Origin: Planifilum fulgidum | GTDB lineage: Bacteria; Bacillota; Bacilli; Thermoactinomycetales; DSM-44946 | DNA length: 64,000 nucleotides | NCBI RefSeq assembly: GCF_900113175.1 | Contig: NZ_FOOK01000008.1 | Coordinates: 1 to 64,000 of the forward strand | Direction of reading: 5' to 3' | Part shown: in pieces, positions 1 through 7,298 of the stretch | How positions within the stretch are numbered: position 1 is the stretch's first letter | How the letters are laid out: every line of letters starts with the position of its first letter | The notes under the pieces: generated by a model | What the model was told of the DNA's origin: nothing | What the model saw: the letters and a program-made list of their open reading frames with translations, nothing else | The model's database searches: none | Made by a program: the position numbers and the translations under genes

Positions 1-217
1 TTCCGTACAAATAACCGATCAAAAGCATTTTGAACAGCATGACCGGATCGATGCAAGGACGCCCATTATCTTGACAATACAAGGGGCGGCATTTTTCCGC
101 GATAAACGAAAAGTCGATGGTTTCATTGATTTTTCTAAGCAAGTGATCTTGGGGAACAAGGTCTTCTATGTTGACTGTTTCGGGTTGAAATTCCCTGGAT
201 GGGTTCGTCCTAAACAT
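1..217 (-). CDS. IS1182-family transposase, N-terminal part (cut by window edge)
   Basis: Reading the minus strand from the ATG at 217 gives 72 codons that run off the window. The protein starts MFRTNPSREFQPETV and contains LVPQDHLLRKINETIDFSF, CRPLYCQDNGRP and IDPVMLFKMLLIGYLYG. This is the DUF772-type N-terminal domain of IS1182-like DDE transposases, which are normally about 450-480 residues. The catalytic DDE region lies outside the window, so whether the element is intact cannot be judged. A hairpin just upstream (259-292) would block read-through into the gene, as is common for such elements. The family call is from remembered family features. Confidence 0.85.
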   Translation of the reverse strand, partial: MFRTNPSREFQPETVNIEDLVPQDHLLRKINETIDFSFIAEKCRPLYCQDNGRPCIDPVMLFKMLLIGYLYG

Positions 218-258
218 ATAAAAACCTTCCTTCGGAATTGTTTTATTCCAAATTCAAC

Positions 259-292
259 AAAAAAGGCTGTTGACCCTTCTTTGTCAACAGCC
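259..292 (-). terminator. Stem-loop plus T-run guarding the transposase gene (IS end region)
   Basis: A perfect 10-bp inverted repeat, GGCTGTTGAC at 265-274 and GTCAACAGCC at 283-292, has an 8-nt loop. On the minus strand it is followed by six T (264 to 259). It lies 42 bp upstream of the transposase start and points toward it, so it would stop transcription entering from outside the element. It probably also marks the terminal region of the IS; the exact IS end and target duplication are not visible. Confidence 0.65.
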
Positions 293-294
293 TC

Positions 295-323
295 ACCCTG
301 CCGAAGGCAGGGTTTCATTTTTT
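295..323 (+). terminator. Rho-independent terminator, plus strand
   Basis: CCCTGCC at 296-302 pairs with GGCAGGG at 306-312 around a GAA loop, followed by a T-rich run (TTTCATTTTTTT). No plus-strand gene remains upstream in the window, so it may belong to whatever the IS element interrupted, or to the IS flank. Confidence 0.55.
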
Positions 324-508
324 TGGAGGAAAACCCAGGCGCATCCGGCGTGAACGGCTTTGTCCCCTTGACAGAGGGATGATGGAATGAGGGGAGGAGA
401 ATCCCCGTTTGGCCGGGATGCTCCGGCAAGCGGAGAAAAACCCGCGGCGATTCGGCGGAAATCGGGGAATGGGTCGCGGCGCCCCTGACGGTCGGGTCTG
501 AAAAGGGA
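324..508. other. Gene-free stretch before the GntR operon
   Basis: Together with the two hairpins before it, the 378 bp between the transposase and the GntR gene hold no recognisable gene. The short open frames here have no ribosome-binding site or family likeness. The only further structure is the promoter/operator at 509-561. Confidence 0.6.
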
Positions 509-561
509 TTGACATCGGACCCGGTTACCTATATGGTTATATACAGAACTATATAACCATA
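509..561 (+). promoter_or_regulatory. Promoter with overlapping 12-bp palindromic operator (YtrA-type)
   Basis: A -35 box TTGACA (509-514) and a -10 box TATGGT (532-537) are separated by 17 bp. A perfect 12-bp inverted repeat, TATGGTTATATA at 532-543 and its complement at 550-561, has a 6-bp spacer. Its left arm contains the -10 box, so a bound dimer would block RNA polymerase. The obvious candidate ligand is the GntR protein encoded 35 bp downstream, acting on its own operon; that link is inference. Confidence 0.8.
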
Positions 562-595
562 GTTGCCTGCCGGAGGCGGACAAGGAGGTGTTTCC

Positions 596-973
596 TTGAG
601 GCGCGGTTTCGATGAGACGAAGCCGATTTATCTGCAAGTCAAAGAACGGATTGAAGACCAGATCATCAGCGGCCAGCTGAAGGAAGGGGATCGGATTCCC
701 TCCACGACGCAGCTTGTCCAATTCTACAAAATCAATCATCTGACGGTTTCCAAGGCCGTTCACTTGATGGTTGAAGAAGGAAATATATTCAAAAAAAGGG
801 GTGTAGGGATGTTCGTGGCAGAAGGCGCCCAAGAGAAGTTGCTCCGCCGGCGCAGGGACCAGTTCGTCGATCGCTATCTCCTGCCGATGATTCGGGAAGC
901 GGAACGCTTGGGGATGACGGAGGAGGATGTGATCCGTTTGATCCGGTCGCAAAAGGAGAGGGATCAAGAGTGA
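596..973 (+). CDS. GntR-family regulator, YtrA subfamily
   Basis: A short GntR regulator of 125 residues. A winged-helix DNA-binding domain fills residues 5-75 (KPIYLQVKERIEDQI, then IPSTTQLVQFYKINHLTVSK). A short helical tail replaces the ligand-binding domain, as is typical for YtrA-type repressors. The chosen start is TTG at 596 with AAGGAGGTG 5 nt upstream; the longer frame lacks a ribosome-binding site. It overlaps the following ATPase gene by 4 nt (GTGA). YtrA-type regulators usually repress an adjacent ABC transporter that responds to cell-envelope antibiotics. The inducer here is unknown. The palindrome at 532-561 is its likely operator. Confidence 0.85.
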   Translation: MRRGFDETKPIYLQVKERIEDQIISGQLKEGDRIPSTTQLVQFYKINHLTVSKAVHLMVEEGNIFKKRGVGMFVAEGAQEKLLRRRRDQFVDRYLLPMIREAERLGMTEEDVIRLIRSQKERDQE

Positions 974-1869
974 ATTTTGACATCGAGATGCATCGGGTGA
1001 CGGTGAAATACGGGGAGGTCGAGGCGCTGAGGAACGTTTCGCTGAAGCTTCTCCACGGGAAATTGTACGGATTGCTCGGCAGAAACGGCGCGGGGAAAAC
1101 AACCCTCCTGTCCCTGTTGGGTTCCTTTCTGGAACCGACCGTCGGCACGGTCCGGATCGGGGGGATGGAGGTTTTCGACAACGAGAAAGTCATGCCGTGG
1201 GTGACGTTTGTCTATGATTCGGGCAACAGGGATGAACATGAAACGGTGAAGGGGATGCTGGAAGCGGCGGAACGGTACCGTCCCACCTTCGACCGCGAGT
1301 ACGCGAACTATCTGGTGAAGCGTTTTCAGCTTCCGCTCGACCAACCGATGAAACTGCTTTCCAAGGGGCAGCAGGCAGCGGCCCGGGTCACGGTCGGTCT
1401 GGCAAATCGCAGCCCCATCACCATTTTGGATGAGGCTTATCTGGGCATGGACGCGCCCACCCGGGAAACCTTCTACCAGGAACTGCTGGAAGATCATTCC
1501 CGGAATCCGCGCACGGTGATTCTGTCGACCCATCATGTCTCCGAGGTGGAACATCTGTTTGAAGAGGTGGTCATCCTTCATCAAGGCAGCATCCTCCTGC
1601 AGGAATCAATGGATCAGGTGTTGGAATGCGGGGCGATGGTCACGGGAGATGCGCAGGCCGTGGATGAATTTACCGCCGGGATGCAGGTGCTCCATACGGA
1701 GCGGCTGGGCGGGACGAAGCGGGCGATGGTGTACGGGAAGCTTTCGGAGAATCAGCTTCTGGAAGCGGGACGGCGGGGGATTGAAATCGGATCCGTTTCG
1801 CTTCAGCATCTGTTTATTCATCTGACGGAGGAGGGAAACGCGGATGGAGTCCGCAAAGACTTATCGTAA
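970..1869 (+). CDS. ABC transporter ATP-binding protein (YtrB-like)
   Basis: A 299-residue ABC ATPase. Walker A is GRNGAGKTT (about 37-45), the signature is LSKGQQ, Walker B is ITILDEAYLGMD and the switch histidine is in STHHVSE. A C-terminal extension of about 80 residues follows the ATPase core. The signature reads LSKGQ rather than LSGGQ, as often seen in this exporter group. It starts at GTG 970 overlapping the regulator's stop, and its end overlaps the permease start by 26 nt, so the three genes form one operon. It should energise the permease at 1844. The substrate is not evident; antibiotic resistance or envelope stress is inferred from the YtrA context. Confidence 0.88.
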   Translation: MNFDIEMHRVTVKYGEVEALRNVSLKLLHGKLYGLLGRNGAGKTTLLSLLGSFLEPTVGTVRIGGMEVFDNEKVMPWVTFVYDSGNRDEHETVKGMLEAAERYRPTFDREYANYLVKRFQLPLDQPMKLLSKGQQAAARVTVGLANRSPITILDEAYLGMDAPTRETFYQELLEDHSRNPRTVILSTHHVSEVEHLFEEVVILHQGSILLQESMDQVLECGAMVTGDAQAVDEFTAGMQVLHTERLGGTKRAMVYGKLSENQLLEAGRRGIEIGSVSLQHLFIHLTEEGNADGVRKDLS

Positions 1870-2569
1870 AGTGGCCTTCGACATGTCGTACGTGCAGCTC
1901 GGTTGGTCCCTTTGGTTTTTCGGGATCGTATTGATCATATACATCGCTTTTTCGTTCCTTTTCGGCATGGATGCTCAAGGGAACAATGATCTGGGACAAT
2001 GGGTCTTCAGATTCATGGGAGGGGTGGAGGCCAGAGAAACGGATTTGGGACGCGGTTTTATCGGCTTCATCCTGATGCCGGCAAAAATCTACATGATCAT
2101 ATGCGGATATAATTCCGTTTCGCACTTCCTGAACTATTTTGTCAGGCATGGCGTGACGAGAAAAGCGTATTTTTACGGCGCGGCCATCTCGTCCGCGGTG
2201 CTGTCGCTGGGGATTGCGCTGATGGCGGGCGCCGTCGTCTGGATTGAACAGGTGCTGTTTTCGCGGGTTCGCCTTGACGCTTCCTGGACCGCCGTCGTCC
2301 TGTCGCTTGCGTTGAACATCCTCGCTTATTATGTTATCGGATGGTTGATCGGTGCCGGTTTTTACCGGTTCGGCATCGGGGGCGTCCTGTTCATTCCGCT
2401 GGCTTTGGCATTGCTGCTGGTCACCGAATCGCTGTGGGCGGCGGAAACGCTGAGGGGGATGAACGTCGTTCCGAACGTTTCCGTCCCGGCTCTGGCCACC
2501 CTCATTCTGCTCGGCGTGGCTTTGTGGATCGTGCGGATGACCACCAAGCGGGTCCGGGTTCGATTGTAA
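1844..2569 (+). CDS. ABC transporter permease of the GntR-linked operon
   Basis: A 241-residue membrane protein with about six predicted hydrophobic segments, for example SLWFFGIVLIIYIAFSFLF near the start and LATLILLGVALWIVRM at the end. It has no signal peptide. It begins inside the end of the ATPase gene, so translational coupling is likely. It resembles the small membrane subunits of YtrBC-type exporters in layout, but no specific family motif is visible and the call rests largely on position. Confidence 0.7.
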   Translation: MESAKTYRKVAFDMSYVQLGWSLWFFGIVLIIYIAFSFLFGMDAQGNNDLGQWVFRFMGGVEARETDLGRGFIGFILMPAKIYMIICGYNSVSHFLNYFVRHGVTRKAYFYGAAISSAVLSLGIALMAGAVVWIEQVLFSRVRLDASWTAVVLSLALNILAYYVIGWLIGAGFYRFGIGGVLFIPLALALLLVTESLWAAETLRGMNVVPNVSVPALATLILLGVALWIVRMTTKRVRVRL

Positions 2570-2762
2570 GGGGCTCAAAGGACCAAAAGGACGTTGCTCC
2601 GGAATTTGTCCGCGGAATCCATCCGCTTCCCGAGCATGCAGAATGAATGAAGAAGGGGGAAAGAGCGGCGGCCCTTCCCCTTGAAAACGCGCCGGGGCAT
2701 GATTGGGTGCGCCGATCGGGGACGGTGGCTGCTTCCGATAAGTCTGTCTCCCGATCGGCTCC

Positions 2763-2791
2763 AACACGCCGCCGGCGTGTTTTCTTTTTTT
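2763..2791 (+). terminator. Rho-independent terminator of the GntR/ABC operon
   Basis: AACACGCC at 2763-2770 pairs with GGCGTGTT at 2774-2781 around a GCC loop, followed by a run of T broken by one C. It lies 194 bp after the permease stop; the spacer holds no recognisable gene. Confidence 0.8.
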
Positions 2792-3230
2792 GAAAAGGCG
2801 GACTTCCCGACGCTCCCGTTCATTTTTTGCGTGCCGGGCGGCGGCATCGGTCCCGTGGGCTGAAGGTGAATTTGATCGAGGGACCGGCGGTTTGAGGGAT
2901 TTATTGCTCAAGAGCAGGGGGGAGACGTTGGCCTTTTTACCGATCCGAACCTTTAAAATATTAATTTCAGACTTGATTAATATGATAAATCGGATTAAAC
3001 TGATATCACGAAGAGACTATTTTGCATGAGCGAAGGAGGGCAGGCGGTTGGAAAGGGATGAACCTCGGCGATTGGAGGAGGCGGCGGATTGTCGGTCGGC
3101 GGCTCAAACCCTTGACGTCCGGCTGTAGAGGTTTTGCTTCTTCTTCGGCGCAGGGGAGAAATTCCCGCGCCCGTTTTCGAATAAGGGTGAATATTGAGTC
3201 TTCCGGTTTTGCGACAAAGGAGGGGCGGTC
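2792..3230. other. Gene-free stretch with AT-rich inverted repeat before the acyl-CoA ligase
   Basis: This stretch holds no credible gene; short frames lack ribosome-binding sites. A markedly AT-rich island at about 2950-3015 contains a perfect 8-bp inverted repeat, ATATTAAT at 2958-2965 and ATTAATAT at 2976-2983, with a 10-bp spacer. A weak promoter candidate overlaps it (TTGATT 2974-2979, 16 bp, TAAACT 2996-3001). It could be an operator for the ligase operon, leaving an unusually long leader of about 220 nt. Confidence 0.45.
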
Positions 3231-4886
3231 ATGGAGAAGCGGTTGTTCCAGAAGGTGTGGTCCAAGGGGCAATGGGAGGGTCTACCGGTTCACCGTTCCC
3301 TCTTGACCCCGATGATGTTTCTGGAGCGTGCCCTGCACGTCTTTCCCGAAAAGACGGCCGTGGTGGACGGAAACCGCCGGTATACCTATGCGGAGTTCGG
3401 ATCCCGCGTCTATCGTTTGGCGAGCGCCCTGATCAAGGCGGGAATCGACAAGGGGGACCGCGTGGCGGTGCTGCTTCCCAACACGGCGGAATTCCTGGAG
3501 ATCTATTTCGCCGTTCCCCAGGCGGGGGGCGTGCTGGTTCCCATCAACCGGCTGCTCTCTTCCGGGGAAGTGAAGTACATTCTCCGGCATTCGGGAGCCA
3601 AAGCCCTGATTGTGCACGGGACGCTCGGTCACCTCCTGGAGCCGATTCGGGGTGAGCTGGATCTCCCTTTGGTGATCTGGACCGGACCGGAGAAGAAAGC
3701 GGGGGATCCGGCGGATTTCAGCTATGAAGACTTCCTGCGGGAGGGCCGGGACGAGCCTTTTGTCTACCGGGTGGATGACGAGGACCAGATCATCAGCATC
3801 AACTACACCAGCGGCACGACGGGGCAGCCCAAAGGGGTGATGTACACCCACCGGGGAGCTTACCTCAACGCGATGGGAGAGATCGTGGAGACGGGTCTGA
3901 ACCTTTCCAGCGTCTATCTGTGGACGTTGCCCATGTATCATTGCAACGGATGGTGTTTTCCCTGGGCCGTCACCGGGGTGGGCGCGCTCCACGTCTGCCT
4001 GCCGAAGGTGAGGTCCGAAGAGATCTTCCGGCTGATCGGGGAGGAAAAGGTGACCCATCTCTGTGCCGCTCCCACCGTGATCATCAAGATGATCAGCGAA
4101 GCTCCCCGGGATTACCGCTTTCCCCGACCGCTCCGCATCGTGACGGCGGCGGCCCCGCCGCCTCCGGCGGTGATTGAACAGGCGGAAAGGATGGGGGCGG
4201 AGGTGATCCACGTGTACGGCCTCACCGAAACCTACGGGCCCCACACGGTTTGCGTGTGGAAGGAGGAATGGGACGGTGAGGCACCTGCGAAGCGGGCCCT
4301 GTTGAAGGGGCGGCAGGGGGTCGGATACATCCACGCGCCGGAACTTCGGGTGGTGGATGAGAACATGGAAGATGTCCCCGCGGACGGAAAGACGCTGGGG
4401 GAAGTGGTGATGCGGGGCAACAACGTGATGAAGGGGTACTACCGCGACGAGAAAGCGACGGCGGAGGCCTTCCGGGGAGGGTGGTTTCATTCCGGCGATC
4501 TGGCGGTGGTGCATCCCGACGGGTATATCGAGCTGAAGGACCGGAAGAAGGATATCATCATCAGCGGCGGGGTCAACATTTCCACGATCGAGGTGGAGCG
4601 CGTCCTTTACCGGCACCCGGATATCCTGGAGGCGGCGGTGGTGGGCGTCCCCGACCCGTATTGGGGGGAGGTGCCCAAGGCTTTTGTCACCCTCCGGCCG
4701 GGGGCCCGTCTCCGGGAAGAAGAGGTGATCGCCTTCGCCCGGGAGCACCTGGCCCATTTCAAATGTCCAAAGGAGGTATCCTTCGGCCCGCTGCCGAAGA
4801 CATCAACGGGCAAAGTGCAGAAGTTTAAATTGCGGGAGCGGGCGTTGGCCGAAAAAGAGGCCCGGCTCGCCGATCGGGAGGGATGA
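3231..4886 (+). CDS. Acyl-CoA ligase (AMP-forming, fatty/aryl acid type)
   Basis: A 551-residue adenylate-forming enzyme that should convert a carboxylic acid, ATP and CoA to acyl-CoA, AMP and pyrophosphate. Seen in order: the P-loop-like motif YTSGTTGQPKGVMYTH (about 190-205), the A5-type motif YGLTETYG, GGWFHSGDLAV, KDRKKDIIISGGVNIS, and the C-terminal catalytic lysine region PKTSTGKVQKF. Length and motifs match AAE/FadD-type ligases for medium-chain, long-chain or aromatic acids; the acid cannot be told. The start at ATG 3231 has AAAGGAGGGG upstream. The stop overlaps the next gene (ATGA), so activation and the crotonase-fold protein are co-translated. Confidence 0.88.
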   Translation: MEKRLFQKVWSKGQWEGLPVHRSLLTPMMFLERALHVFPEKTAVVDGNRRYTYAEFGSRVYRLASALIKAGIDKGDRVAVLLPNTAEFLEIYFAVPQAGGVLVPINRLLSSGEVKYILRHSGAKALIVHGTLGHLLEPIRGELDLPLVIWTGPEKKAGDPADFSYEDFLREGRDEPFVYRVDDEDQIISINYTSGTTGQPKGVMYTHRGAYLNAMGEIVETGLNLSSVYLWTLPMYHCNGWCFPWAVTGVGALHVCLPKVRSEEIFRLIGEEKVTHLCAAPTVIIKMISEAPRDYRFPRPLRIVTAAAPPPPAVIEQAERMGAEVIHVYGLTETYGPHTVCVWKEEWDGEAPAKRALLKGRQGVGYIHAPELRVVDENMEDVPADGKTLGEVVMRGNNVMKGYYRDEKATAEAFRGGWFHSGDLAVVHPDGYIELKDRKKDIIISGGVNISTIEVERVLYRHPDILEAAVVGVPDPYWGEVPKAFVTLRPGARLREEEVIAFAREHLAHFKCPKEVSFGPLPKTSTGKVQKFKLRERALAEKEARLADREG

Positions 4887-5686
4887 TGTTCGTGACGTTG
4901 GTGCGGGCGGAAAATTACCGGCACATTTTGCCCCGGCTGGACGGAAGGGTGGCCGTCGTTTCGATGAACCGCCCCGAGCGGCGGAACGCCCTTTCCGAGG
5001 AGCACATGCGGGAGTTGACGGATTTTTTGAAAGCCGTCGGCGGCAGCAGGGAAGTGTCCGTCGTCATCCTGAAGGGAGAGGGCCCCGCCTTCTGCGCAGG
5101 GCACGATTTGAGCGAGATGGTCGATCGGGACATTTCCTTTTACCGCCATCTCTTCGACGTCTGCACGGAATTGATGGAGACGATTCAGGCCATTCCGCAG
5201 CCGGTCATCGCCCAGGTACACGGGATGGCCACGGCGGCCGGCTGTCAACTGGTGGCCACCTGCGATCTGGCGGTCGCTTCGGAAGAGGCCCGATTTGCCA
5301 CGCCCGGAGTGAAGATCGGCCTGTTCTGTTCGACGCCGATGGTCGCCTTGAGCCGGGCGGTGGGGAGGAAAAAGGCGATGGAGATGCTGCTGACCGGCGA
5401 ACCCCTCACCGCCCGGGAAGCGTTGGCGGCCGGCCTGGTGAACCGGGTGGTTCCCGCCGAGCGGTTGGAGGAGGAGACCCGCGCCCTGGCCGAAAAAATC
5501 GCGGAGGCCAGCGCCTTTACGGTGGGGATCGGAAAGCAGGCCTTTTACCGGCAGCTGGAGATGCCGCAACCCCAGGCCTACGCCTACGCCAAGGAAGTGA
5601 TGTCCCTCAACGCGACGGCCGCCGACGCCCAGGAGGGGATGTGCGCCTTCCTGGAGAAGCGGTCGCCCCGGTGGCGCCATCGGTGA
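4883..5686 (+). CDS. Enoyl-CoA hydratase/isomerase-fold protein (ECHDC3-like)
   Basis: A 267-residue crotonase-fold protein. The oxyanion-hole motif CAGHDL (71-76) and the helix motif GMATAAGCQL (114-123) are present, so CoA thioester binding is likely. The two glutamates used by true enoyl-CoA hydratases are absent: the GCEL position is GCQL (Gln122), and the glutamate after FxxP is Gly142 (FATPG). This pattern is found in the ECHDC3-like branch, whose reaction is not established, so hydration should not be assumed. The gene overlaps the ligase stop by 4 nt and ends before a strong terminator. Confidence 0.85.
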   Translation: MMFVTLVRAENYRHILPRLDGRVAVVSMNRPERRNALSEEHMRELTDFLKAVGGSREVSVVILKGEGPAFCAGHDLSEMVDRDISFYRHLFDVCTELMETIQAIPQPVIAQVHGMATAAGCQLVATCDLAVASEEARFATPGVKIGLFCSTPMVALSRAVGRKKAMEMLLTGEPLTAREALAAGLVNRVVPAERLEEETRALAEKIAEASAFTVGIGKQAFYRQLEMPQPQAYAYAKEVMSLNATAADAQEGMCAFLEKRSPRWRHR

Positions 5687-5694
5687 TGCGAGAT

Positions 5695-5724
5695 GCCCGG
5701 TGAACCGGATCACCGGGCTTTTTT
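5695..5724 (+). terminator. Rho-independent terminator of the acyl-CoA ligase operon
   Basis: GCCCGGTG at 5695-5702 pairs perfectly with CACCGGGC at 5711-5718, followed by six T. It lies 8 bp after the crotonase stop. Confidence 0.9.
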
Positions 5725-5995
5725 CGTCGGGACGGATGGATCTGAAAAAGGCGGGTTTTCAGGCAACTTTGTTTAACTAATATCCAAAATACGCGGCTCC
5801 GTTTTCTTTCTCAAGCGGATCAAATAAAGACATATCAAGCGATTGGAGGAGAAATTCCGGGTCTGATCAAGGGGAAGAAGGTTTAATCAATTGACAAACA
5901 AAAAAAGCAGTGCTATAGTTAACGTGGAAACGGAAATATTGCGATAATACGCATCTTTCGGTATGTATGCGAATTCTTCTTTGAGGGGGAGGGCC
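5725..5995 (+). promoter_or_regulatory. Promoter region of the oligosaccharide importer, with ROK-type half-sites
   Basis: A good promoter is seen: TTGACA at 5891-5896, a 17-bp spacer, TATAGT at 5914-5919. About 120 bp upstream, AACTTTGT (5765-5772) runs directly into TTAACTAAT (5773-5781). The reverse complement joins ATTAGTTAA and ACAAAGTT, the same two words found with an 8-bp spacer between the ROK gene and xylF (10744-10768). The ROK protein is therefore the likely regulator of this operon as well (inference). Confidence 0.65.
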
Positions 5996-7249
5996 ATGAA
6001 GAAGCCGGGATTGTTGCTTGTGGTGGGACTCTTGGTTTTTTTGACCGCCTGTATGCCTTCGGCCGACAGCGGGAAGAAGACGCTGACCTTCTGGCACATC
6101 GGCGTCGGAGAGGAGAGGACCATTCTAGAAGAGGCAGTGAAGCGCTTTGAGAAGAAGCACCCGGATGTCAAGGTGGAAATCGTGGTGCACCAAAACGATG
6201 CGTACAAAACCAAATTGCCCGTCGCCATGGGAGGGGGGAATCCTCCGGACATTTTCCATTCCTGGGGAGGAGGATGGCTCGGTGAATTTGTGGAAGCGGG
6301 GCAAGTCTATGACCTGACGGACAAGGTGGACGCCGACCGCTTTGCCCCGACCGCCCTGGAGGCCGCCACCTATGATGGGAAAATCATGGGGCTCCCCTTG
6401 GCGATGGATATGGTTCCGGTCTGGTACAATAAAGAAGTTTTTGAAAAGTACGGCGTCAAGCCGCCCAAGACCTGGGACGAATTGATGCAAGCGATCGAAA
6501 CCTTCAAAAAGAATGGCGTGATTCCCATCGCCCTCGCCAACAAGACGAAATGGACGGGCGCCTTCTATCTGATGTATTTTGCCGATCGAGTCGCGGGGGA
6601 GGAACTGTTCCAGAACGCGGTGAGCCGGGAAGGATCCTTTGCCGATCCGGGGTATGTAAAGGCCGGCGAATACATTCAGAAGCTGGTGAAGGCGGGAGCT
6701 TTCCCCGAAGGGTTCAACGGTTTGGATGAGGATACCGGACAGTCGCGGCAGTTGTTTTACTCGGGGAAAGCGGCCATGTACGTAAATGGAAGCTGGTTTT
6801 TGAACATTATCCGCGATGAAAATCCGGAAATGGAGAAAAAGGTGGGATTCTTCCCCTTTCCGACCGTGCCTGACGGCAAGGGGGATCCGAGCAACCTGGT
6901 CGGGGGAGTCAGTCCGGTCTATTCCGTCTCCGCTTCCTGCAAATATCCGGACTTGGCCGTCGAGCTGCTGAAGGAACTGACCAGTGAAGAGACGATCAAG
7001 ACCTTTGCGGAGCACCGGGGTGCCATTCCGGCCCTCAAGGGGGTTGAAGTCGACGACCCGTTTGTGAAGCAGCTGAAGGAGATGGTGGAGAAGGCGAATC
7101 ACCTGCAGGTTTACTACGATCAGACCTTGCCGCCCGAGCTGGCGGAAGAGCACAAAAATACCACCCAGTCTCTGTTCGGTCTCAAGATGACGCCGGAAGA
7201 AGCGGCAAAGGCCATGGAAAAAAAGGCAAAGGAGATTCTGAAAAAATGA
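5996..7249 (+). CDS. Sugar ABC transporter substrate-binding lipoprotein (family 1)
   Basis: A 417-residue extracellular solute-binding protein. It has a lipoprotein signal peptide with lipobox LTAC (Cys19), then the two-lobed fold of family 1 binding proteins (TFWHIGVGEERTILEEAVKR, FEKKHPDVKVEIV, MGGGNPPDIFHSWGGGW). The start is ATG 5996 (MKKPGLLL) with GAGGGGGAGGG just upstream; a longer frame would add residues before the signal peptide. It heads an operon with two permeases. No ATPase is encoded here, so a shared MsmX-type ATPase elsewhere is expected, as is usual for these importers. An oligosaccharide, possibly a xylo-oligosaccharide or aldouronate, is inferred from the neighbouring glucuronoxylan genes. 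Confidence 0.88.
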   Translation: MKKPGLLLVVGLLVFLTACMPSADSGKKTLTFWHIGVGEERTILEEAVKRFEKKHPDVKVEIVVHQNDAYKTKLPVAMGGGNPPDIFHSWGGGWLGEFVEAGQVYDLTDKVDADRFAPTALEAATYDGKIMGLPLAMDMVPVWYNKEVFEKYGVKPPKTWDELMQAIETFKKNGVIPIALANKTKWTGAFYLMYFADRVAGEELFQNAVSREGSFADPGYVKAGEYIQKLVKAGAFPEGFNGLDEDTGQSRQLFYSGKAAMYVNGSWFLNIIRDENPEMEKKVGFFPFPTVPDGKGDPSNLVGGVSPVYSVSASCKYPDLAVELLKELTSEETIKTFAEHRGAIPALKGVEVDDPFVKQLKEMVEKANHLQVYYDQTLPPELAEEHKNTTQSLFGLKMTPEEAAKAMEKKAKEILKK

Positions 7250-7272
7250 CGGGGGCATTGCGATGCCCCCGT
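7249..7272 (+). promoter_or_regulatory. Intercistronic stem-loop between binding protein and permease
   Basis: A perfect 10-bp hairpin, ACGGGGGCAT at 7249-7258 and ATGCCCCCGT at 7263-7272, starts on the last base of the stop codon. There is no T-run after it, so it is not a typical terminator. Such hairpins protect binding-protein mRNA and lower downstream expression, giving more binding protein than permease. Confidence 0.7.
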
Positions 7273-7298
7273 ACAAAATCGGTTGAGGGGCAGGATAA

